NCBI GenBank assembly: GCA_019218445.1
Contig: JAHUUM010000006.1
Coordinates: 1 to 64,000 of the forward strand
Origin: Weeksellaceae bacterium TAE3-ERU29
GTDB taxonomy: Bacteria; Bacteroidota; Bacteroidia; Flavobacteriales; Weeksellaceae
Direction: 5' to 3'
Length of the DNA: 64,000 nucleotides
A model generated the notes under the pieces. It was not told where the DNA came from and searched no databases. It was given only the letters and a program-made list of their open reading frames with translations. This document shows, one piece after another, positions 53,640 to 62,725 of this stretch (the stretch's first letter is position 1; each line of letters begins with the position of its first letter). The position numbers and the translations under genes are program-made.

Positions 53640-55544
53640 ATGAAAAGAATAGGTCTTTTTTATTTTCTAATCTTTGTTATTAGCGTCAGTTTTATAGCAC
53701 GATTAGCTTATTTACAGCTTTTTACCGATAGATATATCCTAAATGCCTTTAATACCTCTATAAAAAAGGAAGTCGTTTATCCTAAAAGAGGAGATATTTT
53801 AGACAGAAATGGAAAGCTTTTAGTAACAAATAGTTACGATTATGAATTGCAAATCACCCCATTTTTATTAGAAAAAGGATTTGATACTATTAAATTTTGT
53901 CAATTAATAGGAATCACAGTAGCTGACTTTAATAATAGAATGGAGGAAATAAAATCTATAAAAGGTTATTCTAAAGTTGCTACTTTCCCATTAATAAAAG
54001 GACTAAACAGAGAAGATTTTACTCGTTTTCAAGAGCAAATGTATAAATATCCTGCAATAGACGTTGTTCAAAAACCAAAGAGAGAATACCGAGTAAGCAC
54101 CGCAGGAAATGTCTTAGGTTACATTCAAGAAGTGAGCCCTACTTATATAAAAAGAGATTCATCCTATTACGACCCGGGAGATTTAGCCGGAATGGCAGGA
54201 GTAGAAAAATCCTATGAAAATGTTTTACGAGGTGTAAAAGGGGTAAAATATTTAAAAAAAGATATTCGGCTTAGAACAATCGGCTCATACGAAAATGGTG
54301 AGAAAGATGTTCAAGTACAAAACGGAAAAACAATCAATTTAAGTATTGACTATGATTTACAACATTATGCCGAGACTTTACTTAAAAATAAAAGAGGAGC
54401 AGTTGTAGCTATAGAACCTTCTACGGGAGAGATTTTAGCATTAGCATCATCACCATACATAGATCCGCATAGATACAATATTCCTGGAGAAATTTCCAGA
54501 ATGATGCTCGATTCCATTAATAAAATAATGTATGATCGTTCCTTACAAGCTGCGTATCCTCCGGGATCACCTTTTAAAATAATGACAGGATTAGCTGCTT
54601 TCCAAATGGGAGTTTCAGATTCGGCAAAAGTTTATACTTGTCATCACGGATTTTATTACGGAAGAGCCCATATGAATTGCCACTGTGGAAGAACAAACTT
54701 AAAGATTAAAACAGCAATAGAACGTTCTTGTAACTCTTATTTCTCTAAAACTTGGGTAGATATTTTGAAGAAAGACTCCATCAGCATAGAAAACAGCATA
54801 GATGAATGGGCAGATATAATGCACAGTTTCGGTTTAGGGAAATTCTTAGGAACAGATATGCCTGTAGGAAGCAAAGGAAATATTCCTAACTCTGCTTATT
54901 ATAATCGATTTTTAGGAAAAGGCAAATGGAATCCGTTCAGTATAATATCTAACGGTATAGGACAAGGAGAAATTCTTTCAACACCTATACAAATGGCTAA
55001 TGCAATGGCAGCTGTAGCAAATCAAGGGTATTATTACACACCTCATATTGTGAAAAAAATAGACGGAGACCCAACTAAAGATACTATTTATACAACTAAA
55101 CGATATACAAAAGTAGACCCTAAATATTTCCCTAACTTTTTAAAAGGAATGGAATATGTTTTTAGCCGAGCAGGAACAGCAAGAGCTTATTATACAAAAA
55201 GATTTACACAGGCAGGAAAAACAGGAACATCACAAAACCCACACGGAGCAGATCACTCTTTATTTACAATTATAGCACCGGTAGAAAATCCTAAAATAGT
55301 AGTTGCTGTTGTAGTTGAAAATGGAGTTTGGGGAGCAAGATGGGCAGCACCTATTGCGAGTTTAGTAGCAGAAAAATATATTTTTGGAGATATAGAAGAA
55401 GGAAAAAGAAAATCTTTAGAAAATAGAATGATAAATGGAGATTTAACTCCAACATATAGAAGTGTAGAAAAAGAACGCCTTAAAAGATTAGGGTGGTATG
55501 TAGAATCTAAAAAAGACAGTATTGCAATCCAACAGATTTTATAA
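53640..55544 (+). CDS. mrdA: Penicillin-binding protein 2 (elongasome transpeptidase)
   Basis: Cross-links new peptidoglycan during cell elongation. 634 residues: N-terminal membrane anchor (about 5-22), pedestal domain (DILDRNGKLLVTN, VLGYIQEV, GVEKSYENVLRG) and transpeptidase domain. Active-site motifs are GSPFKI (SxxK), ERSCNSYF (SxN) and AGKTGTSQNP (KTG). It starts two bases after the mreD stop and overlaps rodA by 23 bases, consistent with a stoichiometric pair. Confidence 0.96.
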   Translation: MKRIGLFYFLIFVISVSFIARLAYLQLFTDRYILNAFNTSIKKEVVYPKRGDILDRNGKLLVTNSYDYELQITPFLLEKGFDTIKFCQLIGITVADFNNRMEEIKSIKGYSKVATFPLIKGLNREDFTRFQEQMYKYPAIDVVQKPKREYRVSTAGNVLGYIQEVSPTYIKRDSSYYDPGDLAGMAGVEKSYENVLRGVKGVKYLKKDIRLRTIGSYENGEKDVQVQNGKTINLSIDYDLQHYAETLLKNKRGAVVAIEPSTGEILALASSPYIDPHRYNIPGEISRMMLDSINKIMYDRSLQAAYPPGSPFKIMTGLAAFQMGVSDSAKVYTCHHGFYYGRAHMNCHCGRTNLKIKTAIERSCNSYFSKTWVDILKKDSISIENSIDEWADIMHSFGLGKFLGTDMPVGSKGNIPNSAYYNRFLGKGKWNPFSIISNGIGQGEILSTPIQMANAMAAVANQGYYYTPHIVKKIDGDPTKDTIYTTKRYTKVDPKYFPNFLKGMEYVFSRAGTARAYYTKRFTQAGKTGTSQNPHGADHSLFTIIAPVENPKIVVAVVVENGVWGARWAAPIASLVAEKYIFGDIEEGKRKSLENRMINGDLTPTYRSVEKERLKRLGWYVESKKDSIAIQQIL

Positions 55545-57045
55545 CGGAATAGATTGGCCCATTATAATAATGGTGCTTATGATAATGGCTTTTGGAGTAG
55601 CTAATATTTACAGTGTTGATCCCGAATACGGAATCAAACAAATTGTAAGAATTGGTTTAGGGTTTGGAATGGTTTTTTTCTTTATGATTATCACTTCCTT
55701 TACCAAAAACTTTTTTGACCTCTACGCTTTTATATTCTATGCAATAGGTGTACTGGCTTTAATAGGCGTACTCTTTGTAGGAAAAGAAATAAATGGAGCA
55801 AAGGCATGGTATTCCATTGGGGGCGTGGGTATTCAACCGGTAGAACTTATGAAAATAGCCACCGGCTTAATGATAGCTCATGTGCTTAACGTGCCGGGAA
55901 ATGACATTAGAGAACCTAGAACTTTTATCACTTGTATCGGCTTGATTGTTATTCCTGCAATTTTAATTTTATTACAGCCGGATGTTGGGTCATTATTTGT
56001 TTTTGGAGCATTTCTATTAGCAATGTACCGAGAAGGAATGAACCCGGCTTACTTACTTATTCCAATAGCTTTAGGTGTTATTTTCTTACTATCTGTGGTA
56101 TGGGAAAGTAGTTTAATTATAGCTGTAATAGGTTTTATAGTTTGGTTAGGCATTACTCTTTTCACCTTATTCTTCAGTAGAGATCAAATTTCACTAAGAG
56201 GAATGTATATTCTCATGGGATTATATTTTGGGCTGGGAATTTTCTTTATTATCAATAGTGCTTTAACTCATTTTTTCTTGTCTAATTTAGGTATAGAAGG
56301 CATCTTGGCTAATAAGACAGAATTAATGATTAATATAACTTCTATTCTAATGGCTTTCATTAGCTTTATTACCTGTTTGGGGATTTATATAGGTAATCGA
56401 GATTATAATAAAAGCATTTCTCAATTCGTAAAAATAAAAGCAACACATACTCGTCAGTTTTTATCAGGAACAACGGGCATTATTTTTCTTATGGGAATAG
56501 TTATGGCTATTAGTTTCAATGCACAAGGAATTTTAGAAAAGTTACCTAAACACCAAAGAGAAAGAATAATGGTTTTATTCGAGGGAGAAGCAAAATACCG
56601 AGACACTTCGGGTTATAATTTACTTTACTCTAAAACTGCAATAGGCTCAGGTGAACTTTGGGGAACAGGGTGGAATAAAGGAACTATTACTGATGGACGG
56701 TTCGTTCCTGAACAATGGACAGATTATATATTTTGTACTGTTGGCGAAGAATGGGGATTTATTGGGAGTTCAACATTAGTTTTATTATATGCTTGTCTTA
56801 TAGGGCGACTTTATTATTTGGCAGAAATACAAAAAACTACATTTGCCCGATACTTTGGGTACAGCGTTGCCTCTATTCTATTATTACACTTTTTCATAAA
56901 CATAGGAATGGTAGTAGGCCTTTTCCCTACTGTTGGTATTCCCCTACCCTTTTTAAGTTATGGCGGAAGTTCTTTATGGGGCTTTACTTTAATGCTGTTT
57001 ATATTCTTAAAATTGAACTACGAAAACAAACAAACTTTGATTTAA
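55522..57045 (+). CDS. rodA: Peptidoglycan glycosyltransferase RodA, enlarged
   Basis: SEDS-family membrane glycosyltransferase that polymerises lipid II together with PBP2. 507 residues, larger than the ~370-420 common for RodA. An extra ~100-residue stretch with hydrophobic segments (about 215-305, around ISLRGMYILMGLYFG and LMINITSILMAFISF) sits before the GTWNKG-like core. Conserved SEDS features: IQPVELMKIA, QPDVGSLFVF, GEEWGFIGSS, FLSYGGSSLWG. The start is TTG at 55522, inside mrdA; no ATG lies before the first helix. Confidence 0.92.
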   Translation: MQSNRFYNGIDWPIIIMVLMIMAFGVANIYSVDPEYGIKQIVRIGLGFGMVFFFMIITSFTKNFFDLYAFIFYAIGVLALIGVLFVGKEINGAKAWYSIGGVGIQPVELMKIATGLMIAHVLNVPGNDIREPRTFITCIGLIVIPAILILLQPDVGSLFVFGAFLLAMYREGMNPAYLLIPIALGVIFLLSVVWESSLIIAVIGFIVWLGITLFTLFFSRDQISLRGMYILMGLYFGLGIFFIINSALTHFFLSNLGIEGILANKTELMINITSILMAFISFITCLGIYIGNRDYNKSISQFVKIKATHTRQFLSGTTGIIFLMGIVMAISFNAQGILEKLPKHQRERIMVLFEGEAKYRDTSGYNLLYSKTAIGSGELWGTGWNKGTITDGRFVPEQWTDYIFCTVGEEWGFIGSSTLVLLYACLIGRLYYLAEIQKTTFARYFGYSVASILLLHFFINIGMVVGLFPTVGIPLPFLSYGGSSLWGFTLMLFIFLKLNYENKQTLI

Positions 57046-57283
57046 AAGTAATATTTTAATCAACTCAGCTACCTTATGAGAATTTCTATATGGAGTTGAA
57101 AAATTTCTGTAAGAGAAAAGGTAAATTTCGATTAGGAAATGGCGAATTCCAGTTAGGAAATAACTAATTCCGTAAGACTTTTTTCTAAAAACATATCCGA
57201 TTTAAAAGATTTTCATGTGAAGTTGGAAGACTCCGGGAAAGAAAAGAGATTGTGTTGGAGAACCGGTGCCAAGGTTGGATGAA
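57046..57283. other. Gene-free stretch after rodA
   Basis: No gene is seen here. Two short related blocks, TTAGGAAATGGCGAATTCC and TTAGGAAATAACTAATTCC, form an imperfect tandem near 57135-57172. No terminator clear enough to report was found for the mre operon. Confidence 0.4.
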
Positions 57284-57376
57284 CTGCGTGAGGGATAGTA
57301 ACGGCAAGCCCACAGCGCAGTGAAACGGAGCGAGGACTTGTTGTGGATAGCCCGACCCGATAGGGGCACGCCCAAA
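57284..57376. repeat. ~92-base intergenic repeat, inverted copy of 40735
   Basis: TGCGTGAGGGATAG to GGGGCACGCCCAAA, the reverse complement of the block at 40735-40826 with a few differences. It is GC-rich against an AT-rich background. Confidence 0.8.
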
Positions 57377-57504
57377 TTATATAAATAATTATGGAGATTA
57401 AGGTGCTGATTAAGGTTTAATCAATAAAGATTTAAAAAAATTCAAATAAATTTTTTATTCAATACAATCCTCTTTATCTTTACTCAAAGCATTAATATTT
57501 TATC

Positions 57505-58476
57505 ATGGAAAAGTTAGCTAAATACCAAACATTATTTCAATCAGCTTTAGAAAAATATCATATAACTGATGAACCTAAGGAACTTTACGAACCAATCAAT
57601 TATATCTTAAATATAGGAGGAAAAAGACTAAGACCTATTATCACATTAATGGGTTGCGACTTATTCGGAGGCGATTTAGAGAAAGCCATAAAACCGGGAT
57701 TAGCCATTGAGTTTTTTCATAATTTCACATTAATGCATGATGATATTATGGATGATGCTCCTATCCGACGAGGACAAACGACAGTTCATGAAAAATACAA
57801 TGTAAACACTGCGATTTTATCCGGCGATGCTCTTTTGATTAAAGCCTATGAACTTTTTAACGATTTATCTGCCGAAAAATATAAATCTGTAGTGAGTTTA
57901 TTTACTCAAACAGCTCTTACCTTATGTGAAGGACAGCAGTATGACATGAATTTTGAAACTCAATCTGATGTAACTTTGGAGGAATACGAAAAAATGATTC
58001 TTTACAAAACCGGAGTTCTTACTGCTTGTGCATTTAAAATCGGTGCTTTAATTGCTGATGCTTCTGAGGAAGATGCAGAGCATATTTATAATTTCGGTAA
58101 ATATTTAGGATTAGCGTTTCAATTAAGAGATGATTTATTAGATGTTTTTGGAGAAAACGCTGCTTTTGGAAAAAAACATGCGGGGGATATCTTCGAAAAT
58201 AAGAAAACCATTTTATACATAAAAGCACTAGAAAAAGCCAACGAAAAACAAGAGGATGAACTTAAATATTGGTTTTCTATTAAAACGGAAAATATTGACA
58301 AAGTATATGCTGTAGAAAAAATATTTAAAGTTCTAAATGTAGATATAACTGTAGGGCAAATGATTACAGACTATACCAATAAAGCATTGGACGAGTTAGA
58401 AGCGATTAAAGGGAATAAAATTGATAAGCAATATTTAGTAGAATTTGCAGAAAATTTAATCGGTAGAACAAAATAA
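57505..58476 (+). CDS. Polyprenyl diphosphate synthase
   Basis: Trans-isoprenyl diphosphate synthase that condenses isopentenyl diphosphate onto an allylic primer. 323 residues. First Asp-rich motif MHDDIMDDAPIRRG, second LRDDLLDVFG, plus GGKRLRP near residue 38. The residues before the first DDxxD (FFHNFTLMHDD) look typical of medium- to long-chain enzymes, so the product may be the menaquinone side chain, which would feed the quinone pool used by alternative complex III. Chain length cannot be fixed from this. GSCFA and tatD genes follow closely. Confidence 0.92.
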   Translation: MEKLAKYQTLFQSALEKYHITDEPKELYEPINYILNIGGKRLRPIITLMGCDLFGGDLEKAIKPGLAIEFFHNFTLMHDDIMDDAPIRRGQTTVHEKYNVNTAILSGDALLIKAYELFNDLSAEKYKSVVSLFTQTALTLCEGQQYDMNFETQSDVTLEEYEKMILYKTGVLTACAFKIGALIADASEEDAEHIYNFGKYLGLAFQLRDDLLDVFGENAAFGKKHAGDIFENKKTILYIKALEKANEKQEDELKYWFSIKTENIDKVYAVEKIFKVLNVDITVGQMITDYTNKALDELEAIKGNKIDKQYLVEFAENLIGRTK

Positions 58477-58491
58477 AGACAATCGTTTTTA

Positions 58492-59487
58492 ATGAATTTT
58501 CGTACAGAAATTAATATCACATCTCCGGAGTTTGAGATTCAACATAGAGAAAAGGTGTTTTGTATGGGGTCGTGCTTTGCCGAAAATATTTATAAAAAAC
58601 TCACTGAATATAAATTTACTTCTCATTTTAATCCGTTTGGGACATTATTTCACCCTCAGGCAATAGAAAATGCCATGATGCGGATTTATACGTTGGAGAA
58701 ATATATTAGTAATGAGATTTTTAGTTTTAATAATTTATATTTCAGTTGGGACCACAGCACAAAATTTTCGTCTAATAATTTAGAGAAAACGTTACTAAAT
58801 ATAAATTCCGAAATAGAAAAAGCACACGAGTTTATTACAAATTGTAAAACGTTTATTTTTACACTCGGAACAGCTTGGGCATATCAATTAAAAAAAGGAA
58901 ATTTTGTAGTAAGCAATTGTCATAAGATTCCGCAAAATCAGTTTGATAAAGTTTTATTGAGTCATGCTCAAATCCTAAAATCTATACGGAATATTGTATT
59001 GATGTGCAAAGATTTAAACGAAGAGGCAAATATTATTTTTACGGTAAGTCCGGTTCGTCATGCACGGGACGGATTCTGGGAAAACAACACAAGTAAAGGA
59101 AGTTTACATTTAGCATTAAATCTATTAGTTAAAGAAGAATTGGGGAATGTTTATTATTTTCCGTCTTATGAAATTGTTTTGGACGAATTACGCGATTACC
59201 GATTTTATGAGAAGGATATGCTACACCCGAATCAATTAGCGATTGATTATATTTGGGAGCGATTTTCCGATGTCTTCTTTAATGAAAGAACTAAAAAACT
59301 AAACAAAGAAATCGAGAAAATAAATTTAGCGGTAAATCATAAACCGATAAATCCGCAAGGCGTTCAGCATCGTAAATTTTTGTATGATACGCTTAAAAAA
59401 ATCGAGCAACTCGCCATAGAATTACCAAAGAATACTTTTAATAAAGAAATAGAACATTTAAAATACCAAATTCACCATGTATATTGA
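58492..59487 (+). CDS. GSCFA-domain protein
   Basis: 331 residues. The family name motif is visible as MGSCFAENIYKKL near 25. Other features are ITSPEFEI at the N-terminus, FNPFGTLFHP, TLGTAWAY, and a conserved C-terminal DMLHPNQLAIDYIWERF. These resemble the blocks of SGNH hydrolases: Gly-Ser at the nucleophile position and Asp-x-x-His near the end. Function unsettled. It begins 15 bases after the polyprenyl synthase, and its end overlaps tatD by 11 bases. Confidence 0.9.
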   Translation: MNFRTEINITSPEFEIQHREKVFCMGSCFAENIYKKLTEYKFTSHFNPFGTLFHPQAIENAMMRIYTLEKYISNEIFSFNNLYFSWDHSTKFSSNNLEKTLLNINSEIEKAHEFITNCKTFIFTLGTAWAYQLKKGNFVVSNCHKIPQNQFDKVLLSHAQILKSIRNIVLMCKDLNEEANIIFTVSPVRHARDGFWENNTSKGSLHLALNLLVKEELGNVYYFPSYEIVLDELRDYRFYEKDMLHPNQLAIDYIWERFSDVFFNERTKKLNKEIEKINLAVNHKPINPQGVQHRKFLYDTLKKIEQLAIELPKNTFNKEIEHLKYQIHHVY

Positions 59488-60250
59488 TTCTCACACGCAT
59501 TTATATGCCGAACAATTTAACGAAGACAGAAACGAAGTTGTGCAAAATGCAATAGCGAATGGCGTTACAAAGTTTTTTCTTCCGGCGATAGATTCCAATA
59601 CACATGATAGAATGTTGGCTTTGGAAGCAGAATATCCCGAAAATATGTATTCAATGATGGGACTTCATCCTGTTGATGTTAAGCCCGAAAGTTATAAAAA
59701 TGAATTAAAAATAATTGAAGTTTTTTTAGAAAAACGACCATTTTCCGCGATTGGTGAAATCGGAATAGATTTGTATTGGGATAAATCAACTTTGGAAATT
59801 CAACAAGAGGCATTTTCTCATCAAATAAAACTGGCTAAAAAATATAAATTACCGATTGTAATTCATTGTCGAGATGCTTTTGATGAAGTTTTTGAGATTT
59901 TAGAACAGCACAAAGGCAATGATTTGTTTGGGATTTTCCATTGTTTTACTGGAACAAAAGAACAAGCCGAACAAGCAATTTCATATAACATGAAGTTAGG
60001 AATTGGCGGAGTAGTTACCTTTAAAAACGGAAAGATAGATAAGTTTTTAGGTGATTTCCCGATAGAAAATATTGTCCTTGAAACGGATTCGCCATATCTT
60101 ACGCCTACGCCTTACAGAGGTAAAAGAAATGAATCTAAATACATTCCGTTAATAGCAGAAAAATTGGTAGATATTTACAATCTCACACCTTCTGAAATTG
60201 CAGAAATTACAACTAAAAATGCTTTAGAGGTTTTTAATATTTATAAATAA
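59477..60250 (+). CDS. tatD: TatD-family metal-dependent hydrolase
   Basis: 257-residue TIM-barrel hydrolase, usually assigned as a DNase or D-aminoacyl-type hydrolase. Metal ligands: DSHTHLY at the N-terminus, Glu in GEIGIDLYWD, His in VIHCRDA and FHCFTG, and Asp in ETDSPYLTP. Last gene of the three-gene group with the polyprenyl synthase and GSCFA genes. Confidence 0.93.
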   Translation: MYIDSHTHLYAEQFNEDRNEVVQNAIANGVTKFFLPAIDSNTHDRMLALEAEYPENMYSMMGLHPVDVKPESYKNELKIIEVFLEKRPFSAIGEIGIDLYWDKSTLEIQQEAFSHQIKLAKKYKLPIVIHCRDAFDEVFEILEQHKGNDLFGIFHCFTGTKEQAEQAISYNMKLGIGGVVTFKNGKIDKFLGDFPIENIVLETDSPYLTPTPYRGKRNESKYIPLIAEKLVDIYNLTPSEIAEITTKNALEVFNIYK

Positions 60251-60261
60251 TTTCTGGTCTT

Positions 60262-60345
60262 AGTCTTTTGTCACTCTAAGCTTGTTTCAGAGTCGCATTA
60301 TGGGTTTATAATATTATAGTAAATTTCAGCATGACGATTTAAACG
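60262..60345. repeat. Degenerate GTCACTCTAAGC / TTTCAGCATGACG repeat
   Basis: Fragments similar to the palindromic segment of the cassette D flanks occur between the convergent tatD and manA genes: GTCACTCTAAGCTTGTTTCAG, then TTTCAGCATGAC. Confidence 0.5.
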
Positions 60346-60349
60346 AAAA

Positions 60350-61285
60350 TTAAGCCTTAACTCTTAAAACCTTTAAATCTTTAGCATGAAGAGAGTATTC
60401 TCCTAATCCCGCAGGTATTAAAATAGTTTCTCCGAGTTTTATAGAAGTTTCTTGACTGTTGTATTTTATTAAACCTTCGCCCCCTACGCACATAAGCACG
60501 TCATAAGAGCCTTCTGTGTTCATTTTGAATGAATCTGTTACGTTTAAATAATAAGTCTCAAAAAACTCGCTTTTTATTACTTTATTTAAAGTGTTTTCCT
60601 CTTTTGTATATGGTAAAAGAAAATCATCTTTAAAATTATAATCGGTAACCGCTATGGCTTTATCAATATGCAATTCTCTATCGGTTCTGCCCCAGTCATA
60701 AATTCTGTAAGTGACATCAGAGGTTTGCTGAATTTCTGCAATAATTAAGCCTTTACCAAGTGCATGAATACTACCCGCAGGAACAAAATAAAACTCTCCT
60801 TTTTTAGGTTTATAAGTTTTTAAATAATCTTTTATGTTTCCTTGTTTATAAGCATTAACAAGTTCTTCTTTATTAAACTTCTTTTTCCAGCCTAAATACA
60901 GCTCAGCATCATCTGTTGCATCTACTACATACCACATTTCGGTTTTCCCGTGGCTGTTCTCCATTTCTTGGGCTAACTCCTCGTTTGGGTGCACCTGGAT
61001 AGATAAAGGGATATTAGTGCCTAAAAACTTGATTAAAATAGGGAATTCTTCTATCTCAGCTTTTCCGATAAGTTCCTTCGGGTATTTAGATATTAAATCA
61101 CTTAAACTCTCATTCTTGTAAACTCCATTCGCAACTTTAGAAACATGACCTTTTACATCTGATATTTCCCAAGATTCGCCTATATTAGATGAGTTTGTAT
61201 CTTTTTTTAAGAATTTAGCCATCATATTCCCTCCCCAGACTTTGTCTACTAAAATAGGTTGAAATTTGATTGGGTATAAATTCAT
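60350..61285 (-). CDS. manA: Mannose-6-phosphate isomerase, class I
   Basis: Interconverts fructose-6-phosphate and mannose-6-phosphate, supplying GDP-mannose for glycans. 311 residues, the short bacterial form. The zinc site is IQVHPNEELAQ (His pair) with Glu in GKTEMWYV and a His in PAGSIHALGKG; a cupin-like C-terminal part follows. Monocistronic on the minus strand. Confidence 0.93.
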   Translation of the reverse strand: MNLYPIKFQPILVDKVWGGNMMAKFLKKDTNSSNIGESWEISDVKGHVSKVANGVYKNESLSDLISKYPKELIGKAEIEEFPILIKFLGTNIPLSIQVHPNEELAQEMENSHGKTEMWYVVDATDDAELYLGWKKKFNKEELVNAYKQGNIKDYLKTYKPKKGEFYFVPAGSIHALGKGLIIAEIQQTSDVTYRIYDWGRTDRELHIDKAIAVTDYNFKDDFLLPYTKEENTLNKVIKSEFFETYYLNVTDSFKMNTEGSYDVLMCVGGEGLIKYNSQETSIKLGETILIPAGLGEYSLHAKDLKVLRVKA

Positions 61286-61360
61286 TTTACTAAGCGATTT
61301 AATTTAATTCAAAAATACTCAGATTTTTTATATTAGAATAGATAATATTTCTAATAAAAT

Positions 61361-61392
61361 AAAAAAATCGCTCATAATAATGAGCGATTTTT
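61361..61392. terminator. Terminator after tRNA-Val
   Basis: A perfect 13-bp stem, AAAAATCGCTCAT (61363-61375) with ATGAGCGATTTTT (61380-61392) and loop AATA. On the minus strand it lies just beyond the tRNA 3' end, followed by T-rich sequence. Confidence 0.85.
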
Positions 61393-61395
61393 AAG

Positions 61396-61473
61396 TGGTG
61401 GGATTTGAGGGATTCGAACCCCCGACCCCCTGCTTGTAAGGCAGGTGCTCTAAACCAACTGAGCTAAAATCCC
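61396..61473 (-). tRNA. tRNA-Val (anticodon TAC)
   Basis: Read on the minus strand: acceptor stem GGGATTT with AAATCCC, D arm GCTC/GAGC, anticodon arm CCTGC-CTTACAA-GCAGG (anticodon TAC, reading GUA), T arm GGGGG-TTCGAAT-CCCTC, and an encoded CCA end. Seventy-eight bases including CCA. Confidence 0.97.
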
Positions 61474-61629
61474 GAAAGACTTCCGTTATGAACAACCATG
61501 TGTTTCATAATTGGACTGCAAATATAAGACGGATTTTTAAATCTGCAAACTTTTCTATCAAAAAAATTAAAATATTTTTCATTGAAATATTTAATAAATT
61601 AATAATCAGTGGAGTAAATTTTAAAAAAT

Positions 61630-62724
61630 TTAGTCTAATGCTCTTCTTATATATAAGATAATAGTTATTACTCCAAAAATAATATTAGAAAGCCATGTTG
61701 CCAATAACGGACTAATATCCCCAACGGAGGAGAATACTTTACTTGCCTCATTTCCGAAAATATAAATAAAAGCAATAAATATCCCTAATGCGAGGTTTAA
61801 TCCTATTCCCCCTCGCTTTTTACGAGAGCTTAAAGAAAGTGCCAATAGCGTAAGTATTATACTGGAAAAAGGCATACTCGTTCTTTGATAAAGTTCATTT
61901 AAATATACACTTATACTGGCTGAGCCTTTAAACTTTTCTCGGTTTATAAAGTTCATTAATTCAAATGAGTTCATATTTTCGGCGACATATCCTTCAGGTA
62001 ATAAATCATCAGGGGTAACTTGGAATTTCTGAGAAATACGATTCCCCGAAATTAAACTATCGGGTTTATCTTTCCACATAAACCTTTCGTAATAATTCGT
62101 CAAAACATAAGTAGAATCCTCTTCACTCCATAATAAATCATTAGCTCTCATAGAATAAACCATTCTCGTACTATCAAATTTCTGATAGAGGAAACCATTT
62201 CCATTCTTTGTCCTACGATTATAATTATGAATAAAAAGATATTCGTTCGGAGAAATTTGAGAACTTATCGGCCGTCCTTTAAAATATTCTCTTTCTCGAC
62301 TGGAACGCTGTAAATAATTATAAAAATATTCGTTTTTATGCTCATTTGCTTTAGGTAAATAATAATGATTTACAACAAAAGATAAACTACCAATTGCAAG
62401 TGCCACAATTAAATAAGGACGTGTAAGTCTAAGAAAACTCATTCCACCTGATGTCATTGCAACCACCTCAGTATTATTTGTTATCCTTGAAGTAAAATAA
62501 ATCGCTGAGATAAAGACACCAATCGGTAAATAAGTATTAACTATCCATAAAAGATAAAACGGATAATACTCTGTAAGCGCAGCAAAAATGGTAGAGCCAT
62601 TGTCTTGTATTTTCCCTACTTTCTGGCTTAAGTCTATAACTATAACGATTAAAGCCAAAAGACTTGTCATAAAAACAAATGTTCCTACGAAGTTTTTAAT
62701 GATATATTTATCTAATATCTTCAA
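61630..62724 (-). CDS. LptF/LptG-type lipopolysaccharide transport permease
   Basis: Inner-membrane permease subunit of the LPS export ABC transporter (YjgP/YjgQ family). 364 residues: membrane helices near 15-35, 55-78 and 100-118, a periplasmic beta-jellyroll domain (about 130-260), then helices near 275-292, 300-320 and 335-355. The N-terminus ILDKYIIKNFVGTFVF is typical. The start is TTG at 62724, one base after the tgt stop, so tgt and this gene form an operon. I cannot choose between LptF and LptG. Confidence 0.88.
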   Translation of the reverse strand: MKILDKYIIKNFVGTFVFMTSLLALIVIVIDLSQKVGKIQDNGSTIFAALTEYYPFYLLWIVNTYLPIGVFISAIYFTSRITNNTEVVAMTSGGMSFLRLTRPYLIVALAIGSLSFVVNHYYLPKANEHKNEYFYNYLQRSSREREYFKGRPISSQISPNEYLFIHNYNRRTKNGNGFLYQKFDSTRMVYSMRANDLLWSEEDSTYVLTNYYERFMWKDKPDSLISGNRISQKFQVTPDDLLPEGYVAENMNSFELMNFINREKFKGSASISVYLNELYQRTSMPFSSIILTLLALSLSSRKKRGGIGLNLALGIFIAFIYIFGNEASKVFSSVGDISPLLATWLSNIIFGVITIILYIRRALD

Positions 62725-62725
62725 T

